From positions 1 through 8,148 of the forward strand of contig CAYNNP010000273.1 of NCBI GenBank assembly GCA_964398215.1: a stretch of 8,148 nucleotides of DNA, given 5' to 3'. Each line of letters starts with the position of its first letter. Position 1 is the first letter of the stretch. This document shows, one piece after another, positions 5,693 through 8,148 of this stretch. The notes below the pieces were generated by a model. It was given only the letters and a program-made list of their open reading frames with translations, was not told where the DNA came from and ran no database searches. Source of the DNA: CAYNNP01 sp964398215 (GTDB taxonomy: Bacteria > Planctomycetota > Planctomycetia > Pirellulales > Pirellulaceae). Made by a program: the position numbers and the translations under genes.

Positions 5693-5758
5693 ATGATTCA
5701 GAAACCTTTGAGCCGCAGGGCGATAGCCGGCGATAGCCCCGGTTTCGAACGCAACTAG
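5693..5758 (+). CDS. Possible 21-residue ORF with consensus ribosome-binding site, start of a lost gene or small peptide
   Basis: AGGAGGT at 5680-5686 lies 6 nt before ATG 5693, the best ribosome-binding site in the window. The ORF reads MIQKPLSRRAIAGDSPGFERN and stops at TAG 5756-5758. MIQKPLSRRA resembles the first residues of Tat-exported planctomycete proteins (twin arginine after a short polar lead), but the hydrophobic stretch that should follow is missing. From codon 6 onward the DNA coincides with the left arm of repeat unit 2. One reading is that the repeat interrupted or replaced a gene after its start; another is that the ribosome-binding site is chance. It is not counted as a confirmed gene. 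Confidence 0.3.
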   Translation: MIQKPLSRRAIAGDSPGFERN

Positions 5759-5793
5759 ACCGTCAATAACCGCGGCTAGCGCCGCCCGCTCAG
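5709..5793. repeat. GC-rich inverted repeat, unit 2 (diverged copy)
   Basis: The left arm TGAGCCGCAGGGCGATAGCC (5709-5728) corresponds to the left arm of unit 1 with a few changes. The right arm 5770-5792 (CCGCGGCTAGCGCC followed by GCCCGCTCA) corresponds closely to the right arm of unit 1. The two copies have the same orientation and start 177 bp apart. A separate CTGAGCGG at 5661-5668 also complements CCGCTCAG at 5786-5793, so an alternative longer stem is possible. Confidence 0.65.
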
Positions 5794-5991
5794 TAAATCA
5801 ACAAACACTTGATGACTTTCGCGATGGTCTTTCAATGAATGTCAACTACCGTCTCCCTACCTGGACGGTCCGCTACGGTATATTCTGATTTGCCGCTTGC
5901 CTAATAAAGTAAGCGTTCGCCTGCCGCTATCGCTTTGCATGGTTGCTGCGTAGCGTCGTTTCAGTTCGTGTCATCCAAACAGAAAGCTCCC

Positions 5992-7650
5992 ATGGCGACA
6001 TTGGTCTCACTTGCACCGATCTTGGTGGTTGCGATCCTGTTGGTTGGAATGCGTTGGCCTGCCGCCAAAGCGATGCCGATCGCTTACCTGACGGCAGTCG
6101 TCGTTGCTTGGACGTTTTGGGGCGTCGATGCCAACCAAGTTGCAGCAGCCTCGTTGCGAGGTTTGATGATCACCGCTCAGTTGTTGTTCATCATCTTTGG
6201 AGCCATCCTGTTGCTGAACACTCTTAGCGAAAGCGGCGGGCTTGCAGTGATACGCGAGAGCTTTGCGTTCGTTTCGCCTGATCGCCGAGTGCAGGTGATC
6301 ATTATCGCGTGGTTATTCGGTTCGTTCATCGAGGGCGCTGCGGGATTTGGAACGCCAGCTGCCGTCTGTGTTCCACTATTGGTTGGACTTGGGTTTCCCG
6401 CTCTGGCGGCAGTGATCGCTGGCATGATGATTCAATGCACTCCCGTTTCCTTTGGCGCCGTGGGCACACCGATTTTGGTTGGTGTTAACAACGGGCTAAA
6501 AAACCAAGCGGATGTGGATGCATACATGCACAGCAGTGGAGTGGAATCGATGCCCGAGCTGTTATCTGCCATCGCAGGAAAAGTAGCTTTACTACACTCG
6601 GCGGCTGGAATGCTGGTACCGCTACTGGTGGTTTGCGTGCTGACCAAGTTCTTTGGTGCCAAACGTTCTGCCAAAGAGGGACTTGCGATCTGGAAGTTCG
6701 CTTTGTTTGCGGCATTGGCGATGACGATTCCATACGCGATCGTCGCCAATTTCATGGGCCCGCTTTTTCCTTCGTTGTTAGGGTCGCTGGTCGGATTGGC
6801 AATCGTCATCCCGGCGGCGCGAAAAGGTTTCCTATTGCCGAACGGCAAACCATGGGATTTCCCGCCGCGTGAAAGCTGGCTGGAGCAATGGAGCGGTTCT
6901 CGCGAAGTGGTACTCGAGCACGCCAAGCAAGACCTGCCGCTTTGGAAAGCCTGGTTGCCCTACCTGATGATCGCTGCACTTCTGGTCATCACGCGGCTCA
7001 GTCACTTGGGAATCGGCAAGCACTTGAAGACGGTTGCGACACCAGAGTTCAAGCAGGTTTTTGGTTCCAACGTGACGATTGGTTCGTTCCAATTCTTGTA
7101 CCTACCTGGCGCCGTTTTTATTCTGGTCAGCCTGATCACGGTGGTACTCCACAGAATGAATGGCAAAGCCGTGCATCGCGCGGTCAAGCGATCGGGGGCG
7201 ATGGTTTTTTCTGCCAGCGTTGCATTGGTATTCTCAGTTCCAATGGTTCAAGTCTTCATCAATTCTGATGGCGGTACCGCAGGGCTAGCATCGATGCCAA
7301 AAGAGTTGGCGGAGTCCGTTGCTGCGATTGCCGGAAATACTTGGCCCGCGTTTTCGTCATTGATTGGCGGGTTGGGTGCGTTTGTGGCAGGCAGCAACAC
7401 AATCAGCAACATGACGTTTTCGCTTTTCCAATTCAATGTTGCCGAAAACATCGGAGCCGACCCACAGTGGATCGTTGCTTTGCAAGCCGTCGGTGGTGCA
7501 GCCGGAAATGTGATCTGCGTCCACAATGTCGTCACAGCATGTGCCGTTGTCGGATTGATTGGCAAAGAAGGAAACGTGATCCGCGTGACCGTATTCTTGT
7601 TTCTGTATTACATACTCGTAGCAGGCATCCTTGGTCTCCTGCTGGCGTAG
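5992..7650 (+). CDS. lldP: L-lactate permease family transporter (552 aa)
   Basis: This is an integral membrane protein of the LctP/LldP family, which takes up lactate (and often glycolate) with protons across the inner membrane. Family hallmarks are visible: FIEGAAGFGTPAAV (112-125), CTPVSFGAVGTPILVG (149-164), GSNTISNMTFSLFQ (467-480) and GGAAGNVICVHNVV near 501-514. The chain is a series of hydrophobic helices from residue 4 to the last residues. A length of 552 is normal for the family. An in-frame TTG at 5935 would add 19 polar residues rich in Cys and Ser; ATG 5992 gives the standard MATLVSLAPILVV start and is preferred, although no strong ribosome-binding site precedes it. No lactate dehydrogenase (lldD/lutABC) or regulator is nearby. 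It converges on the GH18 gene with 13 bp between stop codons. Substrate is inferred from the family; lldP versus lctP or glcA cannot be told apart. Confidence 0.93.
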   Translation: MATLVSLAPILVVAILLVGMRWPAAKAMPIAYLTAVVVAWTFWGVDANQVAAASLRGLMITAQLLFIIFGAILLLNTLSESGGLAVIRESFAFVSPDRRVQVIIIAWLFGSFIEGAAGFGTPAAVCVPLLVGLGFPALAAVIAGMMIQCTPVSFGAVGTPILVGVNNGLKNQADVDAYMHSSGVESMPELLSAIAGKVALLHSAAGMLVPLLVVCVLTKFFGAKRSAKEGLAIWKFALFAALAMTIPYAIVANFMGPLFPSLLGSLVGLAIVIPAARKGFLLPNGKPWDFPPRESWLEQWSGSREVVLEHAKQDLPLWKAWLPYLMIAALLVITRLSHLGIGKHLKTVATPEFKQVFGSNVTIGSFQFLYLPGAVFILVSLITVVLHRMNGKAVHRAVKRSGAMVFSASVALVFSVPMVQVFINSDGGTAGLASMPKELAESVAAIAGNTWPAFSSLIGGLGAFVAGSNTISNMTFSLFQFNVAENIGADPQWIVALQAVGGAAGNVICVHNVVTACAVVGLIGKEGNVIRVTVFLFLYYILVAGILGLLLA

Positions 7651-7663
7651 AGCGTTTTGTTTT

Positions 7664-8148
7664 TCAAAAACTGAAACTCGCAGCATTCCGGATCACCGAA
7701 AGCAACGCGTGTCCCCCGCCGGCGTCTTGCCCTAACTCCCAAACCATCACGCCGCCCAGCTTGTTGCGGATGGCAAGTTCCACTTTTTGCTCCATCATGC
7801 GTGGGCCATTGAAATAAAGTTGACCAACTTGGTTCACATCGCGACTGGGAGCATGCTTTGCGACCACTTCTGCGTAAGACATCGCCTCACGCGTTTTGAT
7901 ATCGCGGCCATAAAACGGCAAGCCCAAAATGATCTTCTTGGCTGGCATTCCCGCGTCAATCAACTTCTTCAAATCACCCTCAACTTGCTCGAAAGTCGAG
8001 TGTTTTCCGTCATAGTCGTACGCCATGATCTGGACATGATCTACAGCCGATAACGCTTTGGTCGATAGCTGTTGCCAGGGCGCGATAGTGACGCTTAACA
8101 TCAATCCATGCGGCTTGAATGCGGTGTGAATCTCTTGTAGCAGTTGAC
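7664..8148 (-). CDS. Glycoside hydrolase family 18 protein, C-terminal part (cut by window edge)
   Basis: The minus frame is open from the right edge (8148) to TGA at 7664-7666, giving 160 residues. It reads LLQEIHTAFKPHG, then LMLSVTIAPW, VDHVQIMAYDYDG, KKIILGLPFYGRD, and near the end KLGGVMVWELGQDAGG. The M-A-Y-D strand, the LGLPFYGR strand and the GGVMVWELGQD strand are the later beta strands of the GH18 TIM barrel, the last carrying the conserved Trp of the substrate floor. The catalytic DxxDxDxE motif lies upstream, outside the window, so activity cannot be judged. GH18 enzymes cleave chitin or related beta-1,4-GlcNAc polymers, but some are spore or peptidoglycan hydrolases or inactive lectins. 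The ATG-like start at 8104 is really an internal TTG (Leu). Confidence 0.88.
   Translation of the reverse strand, partial: QLLQEIHTAFKPHGLMLSVTIAPWQQLSTKALSAVDHVQIMAYDYDGKHSTFEQVEGDLKKLIDAGMPAKKIILGLPFYGRDIKTREAMSYAEVVAKHAPSRDVNQVGQLYFNGPRMMEQKVELAIRNKLGGVMVWELGQDAGGGHALLSVIRNAASFSF

Larger units (their letters stand above)
5482..5991. other. Repeat-rich spacer upstream of the lactate permease
   Basis: The 510-bp gap contains two related GC-rich inverted-repeat units (5532-5607 and 5709-5793), a 19-bp direct repeat between them (5601-5643) and a 21-codon ORF with a consensus ribosome-binding site (5693-5758). Right of 5794 it becomes less GC-rich. TATATT at 5879-5884 is a possible -10 for the permease, but no -35 lies at the right distance. 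Confidence 0.6.

Noticed and set aside
5935..5991. TTG start for the lactate permease
   Set aside because: It adds 19 residues unlike the family; ATG 5992 gives the normal start and length.
7651..7680. TTTTTCAAAAA between the convergent permease and GH18 genes as a bidirectional terminator
   Set aside because: The stem is A/T only with almost no loop, so it is unlikely to terminate transcription.

Overview
The window looks like chromosomal DNA of a planctomycete, probably of the Pirellulaceae (Rhodopirellula-like). The grounds are a DUF1559 gene with a type IV pilin-like N-terminus and an H-x9-DG motif, the start of a planctomycete-type ECF sigma factor, a short cysteine-rich zinc-ribbon protein of a type common in this phylum, and long gene-poor spacers with GC-rich inverted repeats. 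Assignment is from protein character only; no database was searched.

Layout. 1-116 (minus) is the N-terminus of an ECF sigma factor that runs off the left edge. 117-861 has no convincing gene. 862-1047 (minus) is a 61-residue lipoprotein. It is separated by a very clear Rho-independent terminator (1114-1154) from the DUF1559 gene upstream of it (1176-2414, minus). 2415-2900 is a spacer holding a candidate DUF1559 promoter and phased T-tracts. 2901-3440 (plus) is a secreted protein of unknown function. 3482-3667 and 3744-4241 (both minus) are a zinc-ribbon protein and a cytochrome c'-like monohaem protein, probably one transcription unit. 4242-4677 is a divergent spacer with a palindrome and a 9-bp tandem repeat. 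4678-5481 (plus) is a membrane protein that seems to be a duplicated TM plus PH-like unit. 5482-5991 is a repeat-rich spacer with two related inverted-repeat units and a 21-codon ORF behind a consensus ribosome-binding site. 5992-7650 (plus) is an L-lactate permease. 7664-8148 (minus) is the C-terminal part of a GH18 glycosidase, cut by the right edge.

Function. The genes do not form one obvious pathway. The clearest functional unit is the cytochrome/zinc-ribbon pair. The lactate permease stands alone, without lactate dehydrogenase genes, and converges on the GH18 gene with only 13 bp between stops. I see no CRISPR array, tRNA, rRNA, integrase or intact transposase, and no recognisable defence or biosynthetic system. 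The most unusual material is in the spacers: the paired inverted repeats near 5.5-5.8 kb, the mini-ORF inside them, and the 9-bp CACGA repeat near 4.45 kb.
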